A DNA stretch of 64,000 bases from Paraburkholderia silviterrae. GTDB lineage: Bacteria; Pseudomonadota; Gammaproteobacteria; Burkholderiales; Burkholderiaceae. Of this stretch, positions 51,578-60,382 are shown piece by piece. Each line of letters starts with the position of its first letter. Position 1 is the stretch's first letter. Below the pieces are notes generated by a model, which was given only the letters and a program-made list of their open reading frames with translations, had not been told where the DNA came from and did no database searches. The translations under genes were made by a program, and so were the position numbers. Location of the stretch: assembly GCF_004353915.1 (NCBI RefSeq), contig NZ_SMRP01000030.1:1-64000 (forward strand), read 5' to 3'.

Positions 51578-54500
51578 ATGAAATTCACCGATCTCTTCAT
51601 TGAACGTCCGGTGCTCGCATCGGTGGTGAGTCTGCTGATTCTCGTGCTCGGCTTGCGCTCGCTTTCGGCGCTCAAGGTCAGCGAATATCCGCAAACCGAA
51701 AACGGCGTCGTCACGATCAGCACTGCGTACTATGGCGCGAGCGCCGACACGATGGCGGGCTTCATCACGCAGCCGCTCGAAGCCGCGATCGCGCAAGCGC
51801 AGGGCATCGACTATATGTCGTCGAGTAGCAGCACGGGCGTCTCGACGATCACCGCGACGCTGCGCCTGAACTACGACTCCAACCGCGCGCTCACGGAGAT
51901 CAACACGCAGATCGCCTCGGTGCGCAACCAGTTGCCGCCGCAGGCGCAGCAGCCGGTGCTGACCGTGCAAGTGGGTCAAACCACCGACGCGATGTACATG
52001 GGCTTCTACAGCGACGTGCTGCCGAGCAACAACGTCACCGACTATCTGCTGCGCGTCGTGAAGCCGAAGCTCGATTCGATCCAGGGCGTGCAGACGGCGG
52101 AAATTCTCGGCGGCCGGCAGTTCGCGCTGCGTGCATGGCTCGATTCGAACAAGCTGGCCGCCCACAACGTTACGGCCTCCGATGTGTTTACGGCACTCGG
52201 CAACAATAACTATCTCGCCACGCTCGGCACGACCAAAGGCCAGATGATCAGCGTCGATCTGAATGCTGGCACCGACCTGCATTCCGTCGACGACTTCAAG
52301 AAGCTGGTCGTCACGCAGAAGAACGGCTCGATCGTGCGCCTCGAAGATGTCGCCAATGTCGTGCTCGGCGCGGACAACTACGACTTCAACGTCGCGTTCA
52401 GTGGCAAACGCTCGGTGTTCATCGGCATCAAGGTCGCGCCGGATGCGAACGTGCTCGACGTCGCGAAGCGCGTGAAAGCGGTCTTTCCGGACTTGCAGAA
52501 GCAGTTCCCGACCGGGATGACCGGCGACATCGTCTATGACGCGACCGACTTCATCAATACGGCCATCGTGGAAGTGGTGAAGACGCTCGTCGAAGCGCTG
52601 CTGATCGTGACGGCCGTGATCTTCCTTTTCCTCGGCAGTTTCCGCGCGGTGATCGTGCCCGTGATCGCGATGCCGCTGTCGCTGATCGGCACGTTCTTCG
52701 TGATGCAGCTGCTCGGCTATTCGATCAATCTGCTGACGCTGCTCGCGCTCGTGCTGGCCATCGGGCTCGTCGTCGATGACGCGATCATCGTCGTCGAGAA
52801 CGTCGACCGGCATATGAAGGAAGAAGGCAAGCGGCCTTTCGAAGCCGCGCTGATCGCGGCGCGCGAGCTCGGCGGGCCCATTCTCGCGATGACCGTCGTG
52901 CTGATTGCCGTGTATCTGCCGATCGGCTTTCAGGGCGGCTTGACGGGCGCGCTCTTCACCGAGTTCGCGTTCACGCTGGCGGGCGCCGTCGCCGTATCGG
53001 GCGTGATTGCGCTGAGTCTGTCGCCGATGATGTGCTCGCGCTTTTTCCGCACGGATCAGGAATCGGGCCGCTTCGCGCGCTTCGTCGACCGGCAGTTCGA
53101 GCGCGTGCATCGCGGCTATGGGCGCCTTCTGCATTCGATGCTCGACACGTGGCCCGTGTTCATCGTGATGGGCGCGCTCCTGCTGGCCGGCACGGTCTAT
53201 CTGTTCATGACGTCGAAATCGGAGCTGGCGCCCCAGGAAGACCAGGGCATCGTGCTCTCGCAGATACAAGGTCCGCCGAACGCGACGATCCAGCAAATGC
53301 AGACATACGCGGACCAGGTGTTCGAGATTTCGAAGCAGTTGCCCGAGTATGCGCAGATGTTCCAGCTGACGGGCGCGCCGACGCTCAACCAGGGCATCGG
53401 CGGCGTGCTCTTCAAGACGTGGGACAAGCGCAAGAGAGGCGCGACCCAACTGCAGCAGGAATTGCAGCAGAAATGGAATGGCATTGCGGGCGCGCGCGTG
53501 GCCGCGTTTCAGTTTCCGCCGCTGCCGGGCGCGCAGGGCTTGCCCGTGCAATTCATCATCAGCACGACGGAGCCGTTCGAGAACCTCAACGAAGTCTCGC
53601 AAGCCGTGCTGCAGAAAGCGCGCGAAAGCGGCATGTTCTTCTTCGTCGACAGCGACCTGAAGATCGACAAGCCGGAAAGCGTGCTGCTCGTCGACCGCGA
53701 CAAGGTCGCCTCGCTGGGCCTGTCGCAAAGCGACGTCGGGCAGGCGCTGGGCGCGGCGCTCGGCGGCAACTACGTCAATTACTTTTCGATTGCGGGCCGC
53801 TCATACAAGGTGATTCCGCAGGTGCTGCAAACGGATCGTCTGAACCCGTCGCAAGTCCTCGATTACTACTTGCGCACGCCCGATGGCAGCGTGATGCCGG
53901 CATCCACCGTCACGCATCTGAAAGAGACCGTCGTGCCCGAGTCGATCAATCACTTCCAGCAGTTGAACTCCGCGACGATTTCCGGCGTGGTCGCGCCGGG
54001 CATCTCGCAAGGCGAAGTGCTCGACTTCTTGCGCCAGGCCACCGCGCAGGCCGCGCCGACCGGCTATTCCATCGACTATTCGGGCCTGTCGCGCCAGTTC
54101 GTGCAGGAATCTGGCGGCTTCGTGATCACGCTGATGTTCGCGACGATCATCGTATTTCTCGCGCTCGCCGCGCAGTTCGAGAGCTTTCGCGATCCTGTCG
54201 TGATTCTGGTGTCGGTGCCGATGGCGCTATTTGGCGCGCTCATTTTCATCAACGTGGGGCTCTCGACGCTCAACATCTACACACAGGTGGGTCTGGTCAC
54301 GCTGATGGGACTGGTGAGCAAGCACGGAATTCTGATCGTGCAGTTCGCCAATGAACTGCAGCGCGCGGGGCGCGGCAAGCGTGAAGCGCTGGAAGAAGCG
54401 GCCGGTGTGCGCTTGCGGCCGATCCTGATGACGACGGCCTCGATGGTGCTCGGCGTGCTGCCGCTCGTGATTGCATCGGGAGCGGGTGCGGCGGGCCGCA

Positions 54501-54631
54501 ATGCGATGGGGCTGGTGATTTTTACGGGACTGTCGATTGGCACGTTGTTTACGCTGTTTGTCGTGCCCGCGATGTATATGTTTATCGCGGCGGATCATCA
54601 GCGGGATCGGGAGCAGCCTGTGGCGGTTTGA
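51578..54631 (+). CDS. RND multidrug efflux pump, HAE1 family (MexF/MdtB-like)
   Basis: 1017 residues, with 12 membrane spans and two large periplasmic loops. The proton-relay pair is in LVVDDAIIVVENVDRHM (DD of span 4), and the conserved start is MKFTDLFIERPVLASVVSLLILVLGL. It exports drugs or other hydrophobic compounds using proton motive force. No regulator gene lies beside the operon. Codon use is as in neighbours. Confidence 0.95.
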   Translation: MKFTDLFIERPVLASVVSLLILVLGLRSLSALKVSEYPQTENGVVTISTAYYGASADTMAGFITQPLEAAIAQAQGIDYMSSSSSTGVSTITATLRLNYDSNRALTEINTQIASVRNQLPPQAQQPVLTVQVGQTTDAMYMGFYSDVLPSNNVTDYLLRVVKPKLDSIQGVQTAEILGGRQFALRAWLDSNKLAAHNVTASDVFTALGNNNYLATLGTTKGQMISVDLNAGTDLHSVDDFKKLVVTQKNGSIVRLEDVANVVLGADNYDFNVAFSGKRSVFIGIKVAPDANVLDVAKRVKAVFPDLQKQFPTGMTGDIVYDATDFINTAIVEVVKTLVEALLIVTAVIFLFLGSFRAVIVPVIAMPLSLIGTFFVMQLLGYSINLLTLLALVLAIGLVVDDAIIVVENVDRHMKEEGKRPFEAALIAARELGGPILAMTVVLIAVYLPIGFQGGLTGALFTEFAFTLAGAVAVSGVIALSLSPMMCSRFFRTDQESGRFARFVDRQFERVHRGYGRLLHSMLDTWPVFIVMGALLLAGTVYLFMTSKSELAPQEDQGIVLSQIQGPPNATIQQMQTYADQVFEISKQLPEYAQMFQLTGAPTLNQGIGGVLFKTWDKRKRGATQLQQELQQKWNGIAGARVAAFQFPPLPGAQGLPVQFIISTTEPFENLNEVSQAVLQKARESGMFFFVDSDLKIDKPESVLLVDRDKVASLGLSQSDVGQALGAALGGNYVNYFSIAGRSYKVIPQVLQTDRLNPSQVLDYYLRTPDGSVMPASTVTHLKETVVPESINHFQQLNSATISGVVAPGISQGEVLDFLRQATAQAAPTGYSIDYSGLSRQFVQESGGFVITLMFATIIVFLALAAQFESFRDPVVILVSVPMALFGALIFINVGLSTLNIYTQVGLVTLMGLVSKHGILIVQFANELQRAGRGKREALEEAAGVRLRPILMTTASMVLGVLPLVIASGAGAAGRNAMGLVIFTGLSIGTLFTLFVVPAMYMFIAADHQRDREQPVAV

Positions 54632-54842
54632 GGATGGGGTCTTCGTGTTTGTTTGCGACAGACACGTGACGCTGCGCGACGGCAGCCACGCAATCCGTCA
54701 CCAGTACTCGATCCGGAACGTGCAGGACATTGCGCGCACTCTGGACAAGGCCAATATAGACGCCGCACGGCGATGCGAACGCAGGATTCAATTCGAGGGC
54801 GCGAGAAAGGATTCTCTTCAGGCCACCGTGGCTGTTTGCACC

Positions 54843-54874
54843 CGCACTTCCCGCATGCGCAGGCGGGAAGTGCG
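54843..54874. terminator. Strong hairpin between the RND operon and the convergent small gene
   Basis: CGCACTTCCCGC (54843-54854) and GCGGGAAGTGCG (54863-54874) form a perfect 12-bp stem with an 8-base loop. Placed between convergent genes, it can stop transcription from both sides. The rest of 54632-54901 shows no gene. Confidence 0.65.
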
Positions 54875-54901
54875 CGCTGCAAATAGTGGCCACATCGAAA
54901 G

Positions 54902-55138
54902 TCAGGCAGTGACGAGTGCTTTGTCGGCGGGCGTCCAGTGCTCGGCGACCGCCTTGTCCGGTATGCGCACCGTCGCAAGCAACGGCACGTAGCCGTGCAG
55001 CTTGGCCTCACTCACCGCCAGTCTCTCGGAGCGAAGCAGTTCGCCAGAAAGCTTGGTCCCATCCTGAGTTTCAATGCGGTATCCGTCGATTGGCCCCCAC
55101 TGACCCTTCGGCACCGGTTCGATATAAACGTGCAACAT
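54902..55138 (-). CDS. Small protein of unknown function
   Basis: 78 residues from the ATG at 55138, with GGAGAG upstream: MLHVYIEPVPKGQWGPIDGYRIETQDGTKLSGELLRSERLAVSEAKLHGYVPLLATVRIPDKAVAEHWTPADKALVTA. It looks like a compact alpha/beta domain with no signal peptide. It resembles small Burkholderia proteins I cannot name. Likely real from its ribosome-binding site and codon use. Confidence 0.65.
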   Translation of the reverse strand: MLHVYIEPVPKGQWGPIDGYRIETQDGTKLSGELLRSERLAVSEAKLHGYVPLLATVRIPDKAVAEHWTPADKALVTA

Positions 55139-55453
55139 CTCGTCTCTCCACAGGTTTGAAAAAATTGTCGGAACGCGTAGACCTTGCGAGCCGGAGCATT
55201 GCGAGCCTCCGTCTGTGTTCCCCATGGAAAGAGAGTATCGAGATAAGTGATGGCCGTGGCCCCCGATCCGTCGCCGGATCAGCGATAAAAAATAATTAAA
55301 ATTCAATGACATAAAATGCACATATCACAATGTGCAATGCCACTCAACGATACGCAACGTCTGCATGTTGCGTCGCGGCAGATTTTTCTGGCATACGCGA
55401 CATCGTTTTGCATTGTGGAATCTGGACGCGAGCGCCTGCCGAATTACAAGGTG
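55139..55453. other. AT-rich region between small gene and acylase gene
   Basis: 315 bp without a gene. It holds TGCACAT/ATGTGCA arms (about 55317-55336) and ACGCAAC/GTTGCGT arms (55352-55373), possible operator or terminator structures. The promoter of the small gene should be in the AT-rich part (55270-55330). Confidence 0.4.
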
Positions 55454-58075
55454 CTAGTGCGCATCGGCCGCGGTGAGCGTCAGCATATGAACGGCAGTGC
55501 CCGGCAGGAACGGTGCCGCGTCGCCGCGGACCCAGGATTCGTGCCCCGCAATGAAGTACGGCGACAGGGGATTGCCCGACTGCCCGCCCGGCATCTCGAA
55601 GATGCCGTCCTGCTCGCGCCCCGGCGACACCGCAAACCGCTCGGACGCGCCGAACGCCGGCGACTGCACGCGCGGCATGTTGATGTCGCCCGGCAGCGGA
55701 TCGCGCGGCGCGCTGAGCCAGCCGCGTGCCCACGGTAGCCACGGCGGCAGGAGCCGCGCGAACGGATGCGCGATCGCCGAGCGATTACGCTCACCCCAGC
55801 GCGCATCGGCGAGCTTCGTGCCCTTCGGCAACTGGGCGATCGAGTAGTCGATCCGTTCCAGCACGAACGCGCGCCAGTCCGCGAAGCCGCCGGGAATCCA
55901 GGCGTGATGCCCGGCGAGCGTCTCCATCGTCGCTTCGTAACGCGTGTTGGCCGCGCGATAGCCGAGTCCCGGCGCAACAGCGGCCATCTGCTCGTCGAGC
56001 GCGCCGAACCATGCGTCGTACAGCGAGAAGTAAAACGCGCGCACCAGCCGATAGCCGACCGCATCCGCATCCGCACGGCCGTTCCAGCTTTCGACGAGCC
56101 GGCGGAATTCCACGCGCTCGGGATGACCGCCGAGCGCTTGCGCATCGAGTGCGTCGAGCGCGACGCGCCGCCAGTATTCGATCCAGAAGGCGCGGTCGTC
56201 GGTCTGCACCGCAAGCAGGTCGCGCTCGCTCGCATGCGGCAGCGCCAGCAGATCGTTGCGAATCTGCGTCGCGCGTGCGCCGAGATCGGTGCCGGCATCG
56301 CCGATGCGCGTCGCCTCGGCGAGCGGCAAGGTCCGGTTGTTCGCGCTCCAGATGCGGCCAGCCGGCGGATCGACGCGCACCGGATACGCATCGGCTGACC
56401 AATACCCCTGCCAACCGATATACGTGTCGGAGCTGAACGGCAAGCTGGCAGGCGCCGCCGGGCTCGCATCTGCATCTGCATCTGCATCTGCATCGGCAAA
56501 GCGCGGCAGCGGCCCGGCAAGCGTCCAGCCGATATGGCCTTGCGCATCGGCCACCGTGAAGTTCTGCGTCGGCAGGCCAAAGGTCTGCGCGGCATGCAAC
56601 GCGTCGGCGACATTCGTGGCGCCTTCGAGCCGCACGAGGTTCATGTTGACCGCCTCCCGGTCCTGCGCGACCCAATGCACGGCATACGCATGCGGGCCGA
56701 CCACGATCTGCGGCCCCCAGCGGGTTTGCACGACCGGCAGGTCGACGCTCGCGCCGCCGTTCACGTCGAGACGCTCGTGGATCAGCTGCGCCCTCTCCCA
56801 TCCGCCGCCGTCTCCACGGCCTTCATGGTCAAGGCCGCCGTGGTCAAGGCCGCCGTGGACACGGTAGCGCAGCGGGTCGGCCGGGTCGCGTTGCAGCTCG
56901 ATCAGATCGACGAAGCGGCCGTAGCTGTTCGTGAACGCCCACGCGACGTGGCCATTGCTGCCGGCCACCACGAGCGGCTCCCCCGGCAAACTGACGCCGG
57001 TGATACGCCGCGTGCTGCCATCGGGCGCGGGCGCAGGATAGACCAGCGACACCCGATACCAGATGTTCGGCAGCGACAGGCCGAGGTGCATGTCGTTCGC
57101 GACCAGCGCGCCGCCGTGCGCACTATGCGCGCCGTCGACCGCGAAGCCGTTGCTGCCGACCATTGCGTTGAGCGCACTCCCTGCGTCGACGAAACCGGGC
57201 ACGGCGCCAGGCAGCCCCTCGGCCACCGCTTCGCCGCGGGTGGCGGACGGCATCGCGCGCAGCCATGGCGGCGGCGCAGGCAGCGCGGCAGGCAGCGGTG
57301 CAGATGCGCCCGGCCCGTCGAGCGGGGCGTCCCAATGGCTCGTCGCCGGCAGCAGGAACGCGAGCAGATCGGGCGGCCCACGATCGGGCGGCACGCGATC
57401 GGGCTGCACGCGATCCGGCGAACCGCGATCGGGCGGCCCACGATCGGGCCGCACGCGATCGCGCAGCGCCGCGCGCGACAGCACACGCGTCACCTGGTCG
57501 TATTGAAGATCGAAGTACATCGCGTAGACGACCAGCAGCGTGTCCTCCGCACGCCACGGCACCGGCCGCGTGCGCAGCAGCCAGTATTCGAACGGCCGCG
57601 CGCGCAGCGAGCGCAGGCCGTCATTGACGCCCGCCGTGTAGCGCTCGATCAGTTGCCGCTGGTCCGCAGGCAACGCGGCGAGCGCCGCCTGCGCGTGCTC
57701 GCGAAAACGCAACGGCCGGTCGCGCCGGTCCAGTGGAAGCGCCGCCGGGCCGATGAGCCCGCCCATCTCGCCGGCGGCGACCCGGCGCAGCAGATCCATC
57801 TGAAAGAAGCGGTCCTGCGCGTGAACGAAACCGATCGCATACGCGACGTCGTCACGCGTGCGGCCTTGCACCGTCGGCACGCCGAGCGCGTCGCGCCCGA
57901 TCGTCACCGTGGCGGACAGCGGCGCGGTATGCGTGCCGTCCAGTTGCGGCAGGCTGGCGCGCAAAATCAGCCAGCCGGCCAGCACCGCGGCGGCCAGGAC
58001 GATGACGACGATACTCGGCAGTATCAGCAGCCACGTGCGGCGCCGCTGTGGCGGAAAATGGCTCGAACGCGTCAT
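55454..58075 (-). CDS. Penicillin-acylase-family Ntn hydrolase (possible acyl-homoserine lactone acylase)
   Basis: 873 residues. An N-terminal membrane or signal helix (WLLILPSIVVIVLAAAVLAGWLIL) is followed by the alpha chain and a spacer. The autocatalytic site is Gly307-Ser308-Asn309 (MVGSNGFAVDGAHSAHGGALVANDMHLGLSLPN), with Ser308 as the expected nucleophile. The family hydrolyses amides such as penicillins or acyl-homoserine lactones in the periplasm. The latter is of interest because a BraI-type synthase lies in the same window, but specificity is not readable. Two in-frame repeat tracts sit at surface positions (RPDRG-like pentapeptides, about 208-236, and an Asp-Ala repeat), and a duplicated GLDHG segment is also present. 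It is preceded by the permease gene at 58204 (128-bp gap), possibly co-transcribed. Confidence 0.88.
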   Translation of the reverse strand: MTRSSHFPPQRRRTWLLILPSIVVIVLAAAVLAGWLILRASLPQLDGTHTAPLSATVTIGRDALGVPTVQGRTRDDVAYAIGFVHAQDRFFQMDLLRRVAAGEMGGLIGPAALPLDRRDRPLRFREHAQAALAALPADQRQLIERYTAGVNDGLRSLRARPFEYWLLRTRPVPWRAEDTLLVVYAMYFDLQYDQVTRVLSRAALRDRVRPDRGPPDRGSPDRVQPDRVPPDRGPPDLLAFLLPATSHWDAPLDGPGASAPLPAALPAPPPWLRAMPSATRGEAVAEGLPGAVPGFVDAGSALNAMVGSNGFAVDGAHSAHGGALVANDMHLGLSLPNIWYRVSLVYPAPAPDGSTRRITGVSLPGEPLVVAGSNGHVAWAFTNSYGRFVDLIELQRDPADPLRYRVHGGLDHGGLDHEGRGDGGGWERAQLIHERLDVNGGASVDLPVVQTRWGPQIVVGPHAYAVHWVAQDREAVNMNLVRLEGATNVADALHAAQTFGLPTQNFTVADAQGHIGWTLAGPLPRFADADADADADASPAAPASLPFSSDTYIGWQGYWSADAYPVRVDPPAGRIWSANNRTLPLAEATRIGDAGTDLGARATQIRNDLLALPHASERDLLAVQTDDRAFWIEYWRRVALDALDAQALGGHPERVEFRRLVESWNGRADADAVGYRLVRAFYFSLYDAWFGALDEQMAAVAPGLGYRAANTRYEATMETLAGHHAWIPGGFADWRAFVLERIDYSIAQLPKGTKLADARWGERNRSAIAHPFARLLPPWLPWARGWLSAPRDPLPGDINMPRVQSPAFGASERFAVSPGREQDGIFEMPGGQSGNPLSPYFIAGHESWVRGDAAPFLPGTAVHMLTLTAADAH
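56466..56495. repeat. Hexanucleotide GCATCT tandem repeat in the acylase gene
   Basis: Five copies (GCATCT x4 then GCATCG), encoding an alternating Asp-Ala run on the minus strand. The unit is a multiple of three, so copy-number change would alter length without frameshift. Confidence 0.8.
57366..57466. repeat. 15-bp tandem repeat in the acylase gene
   Basis: About 6.7 copies of a 15-bp unit close to CGATCGGGCGGCACG, encoding pentapeptides of the form RPDRG/RPDRV with Pro in the spacer before the Ser308 nucleophile. Variants between units show the array is not freshly expanded. Confidence 0.8.
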
Positions 58076-58203
58076 TGCGGGTCATGGATCAAAGCTTCCT
58101 GGAGCAGCGAGCGGATCGCCTGGACAGCTTAGGGCCATAGTATGACGGTGTGGAGACGCGCTGTCGCCGAATGTACTGTCCGGTGACGCTTTTGCCTTTT
58201 GCT

Positions 58204-59631
58204 TTATTCGACAGCACTCACGTCCGCCTGCATCACCGGACGCCGATACCACACGGCATACACCACGCTCAGCGCGATCAGGAACGGCACGCCAAAGATC
58301 AGCGTCATATGGAACTCGGGCGTGAAGAACGTCGTCACCGTGACTGCGAGCATCAGCGCCGCGCCAAGCAGCGTCAGCACCGGGAAGCCGCGCATGCGGA
58401 ACGCGGGCGCGCGTTGCCCGCTCGCGTTCCAGCGGCGCCGGAAGAAGTAATGCGTCACGAAGATCATCATCCACGTGAACAGTGCGCCGAACATCGACAC
58501 CGACATCATGATCGTGAACGACGCGTCGGGATACAGCACGCTCAGCACAGTCGCCAGTGCGATGCCGAGCGTCGAGAGCATCAGCGCGCCCAGCGGAATC
58601 CCGCGCGCATTCACCTCGCCGAGCACGCGTGGCGCATGGCCGGCGCGCGACAGGCTGAACATCATCCGCGTCGTGATATAGAGCTGGCTGTTCATCGCCG
58701 ACAACGCGGCGATCAGCACAACGAAGTTGATCACACCGGCCGCGGCCGGCAGATGGATCGCCTCCATCACTTTCACGAACGGGCTTTCGTCGCGCCCCGC
58801 GGCGGTCCACGGCACGATCGCGAGCATCAGCGCAAGCGTGACCAGATAGAACAGCACGAGCCGCACGATAGTCGAGCGGAATGCACGCGTGACGGCGCGC
58901 TGCGGGTCCTCGGCTTCGCCGGCCGCGACCGCGATCATCTCGATGCTCAAATAGCTGAAGATCGACACGATCACCGCAACCCACATCCCCCACATGCCCT
59001 TCGGAAAGAAGCCGCCGTGCGAGAAGTAGTGGTGAAATCCTGCCGCGCCACCGTTCGCTTCGCTGCCGACGAGCTCCGGATTCACGAACACGACATACGC
59101 GCCGAGCGCGATGAAGGCGATGATCGCGGCGATCTTCACGACCGAGAAGCCGTACTCGACCGAGCCGAACGTATCCACGCTGCGCGCGTTGACGAACACG
59201 AGCAGCGACGAAAAGCCGACGATCCAGATCCAGCCCGGCACCGCCGGAAACCAGTACTTCATGTACAGAGCGATCGCGGTGACCTCGGTGCCGACCGCGA
59301 GCACGATGCACGCCCAGTACGCGTAGCGCACGAGAAAGCCCGCCCACGGGCTCACATAGTATTCGGCATAGGCGCCGAACGAGCCGGAGGTAGGATGCGC
59401 GACCGTCATCTCGGCCAGGCAGCCCATCAGCAGCAGCGAGATGAACGCGCCGATCGCGTAGCTCACGAGCACGCTCGGCCCCGCAAAGCCGATCGCGAAT
59501 CCGGAGCCGAGAAATAGCCCGGTGCCGATCGCCCCGCCGATCGCGATCATCGCCATCTGTCGCGCGGAAAGCGTGCGGCGCAGCCCCTGCTCGCGCGCGG
59601 CGATCTGCTGGAATTGTCCTTCTGAATGCAT
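58204..59631 (-). CDS. APC-family amino-acid permease
   Basis: 475 residues with about 12 membrane spans. The start LSARQMAMIAIGGAIGTGLFLGSGFAIGFAGPSVLVSYAIGAF is the amino-acid transporter signature. Also seen are MTVAHPTSGSFGAYAEYYVSPWAGF and SYLSIEMIAVAAGEAEDPQRAV. It imports an amino acid by proton symport. Divergent from the Lrp/AsnC gene at 59891, its likely regulator. The acylase gene follows downstream, so the two could act together on an N-acyl amino compound, an inference from position. Confidence 0.9.
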   Translation of the reverse strand: MHSEGQFQQIAAREQGLRRTLSARQMAMIAIGGAIGTGLFLGSGFAIGFAGPSVLVSYAIGAFISLLLMGCLAEMTVAHPTSGSFGAYAEYYVSPWAGFLVRYAYWACIVLAVGTEVTAIALYMKYWFPAVPGWIWIVGFSSLLVFVNARSVDTFGSVEYGFSVVKIAAIIAFIALGAYVVFVNPELVGSEANGGAAGFHHYFSHGGFFPKGMWGMWVAVIVSIFSYLSIEMIAVAAGEAEDPQRAVTRAFRSTIVRLVLFYLVTLALMLAIVPWTAAGRDESPFVKVMEAIHLPAAAGVINFVVLIAALSAMNSQLYITTRMMFSLSRAGHAPRVLGEVNARGIPLGALMLSTLGIALATVLSVLYPDASFTIMMSVSMFGALFTWMMIFVTHYFFRRRWNASGQRAPAFRMRGFPVLTLLGAALMLAVTVTTFFTPEFHMTLIFGVPFLIALSVVYAVWYRRPVMQADVSAVE

Positions 59632-59797
59632 AAGTGTGAGACCTCGTTCGAATTCGGTAGTCGTGGCGAATCAGGCTGGGCGCGCGTGCGTTTTGCGCGC
59701 CCAGCATCCGGCACTCAGAAGATGGGGTCTCAGTCTCAAGTGCGCCTCCAGATGGTTATTGTCGATGCAATCATGTTGGACCGCATGTTATCGAGGA

Positions 59798-59823
59798 CGA
59801 AATAGAATGAGCTTCATATTTCG
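59798..59823. promoter_or_regulatory. Inverted repeat between permease and Lrp/AsnC gene
   Basis: CGAAATA (59798-59804) and TATTTCG (59817-59823) are perfect 7-bp arms with a 12-base centre in an otherwise plain 259-bp divergent region. The style suits an Lrp/AsnC-type operator controlling both genes. Confidence 0.45.
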
Positions 59824-59890
59824 AAGACAAATCCACTGATTTGCAGTAGAGTCTGCGGCAATTTCGACCAGAAACCAGGGAATCTTCAAC

Positions 59891-60382
59891 ATGAACCTTG
59901 ACCGGACCGACATGCGCATCCTTCGGCAGCTCGAGCAGGACGGCCGCATCAGCAACCAGGATCTCGCGAACGCGGTTGCGCTGTCGCCATCCGCCTGTCT
60001 GCGGCGCGTGAAGCTGCTGGAGGAGCGCGGCGTGATCGAGGGCTACCGCTGCACGCTTTCGCCGAAGAACCTCGGCGTTGCGTTCGAGGCGCTCGTGCAC
60101 GTGTCGATGCGGCCCGACGCGCCCGAGTGGCACGACAAGTTCGTCGAGGCGATCCGGGAATGGCCGGAGGTGGTGTCCGCGCAGGTCATTACCGGGGCGT
60201 CCAATTACGTGCTCGTCGTGCGCACGCGCGATCTCGAGCACTATTCGGATTTCGTGATTCACAAGCTGCATCGCACGAGCGGCGTCATGTCGATCAATTC
60301 GAGCATCGTGCTCTCGACGATCAAGCATGATGGATCGATTCTCGATCTGGTCGCGCCGTCGGCCGGCGGGCACGGCGGTTGA
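59891..60382 (+). CDS. Lrp/AsnC family transcriptional regulator
   Basis: 163 residues. The helix-turn-helix (MNLDRTDMRILRQLEQDGRISNQDLANAVALSPSACLRRVKLLEERGVIEGY) and the RAM ligand-binding domain (WPEVVSAQVITGASNYVLVVRTRDLEHYSDFVIHKLHRTSGVMSINSSIVL) are complete. It senses an amino acid and probably controls the divergent permease. The C-terminal tail is short and glycine-rich. Confidence 0.95.
   Translation: MNLDRTDMRILRQLEQDGRISNQDLANAVALSPSACLRRVKLLEERGVIEGYRCTLSPKNLGVAFEALVHVSMRPDAPEWHDKFVEAIREWPEVVSAQVITGASNYVLVVRTRDLEHYSDFVIHKLHRTSGVMSINSSIVLSTIKHDGSILDLVAPSAGGHGG

Noticed and set aside
51554..53728. 724-codon minus-strand open frame opposite the RND pump
   Set aside because: It is antisense to a fully recognisable RND transporter. 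The product is Arg/His/Asp-rich without domain character.
57366..57466. CRISPR array
   Set aside because: 15-bp contiguous repeats without spacers, inside a coding frame; it is a coding tandem repeat. No CRISPR array or cas gene was seen anywhere in the window.
58082..59707. 541-codon minus-strand frame overlapping the permease gene
   Set aside because: The permease frame at 58204-59631 has the complete APC family signature; the other is an arginine-rich shadow.
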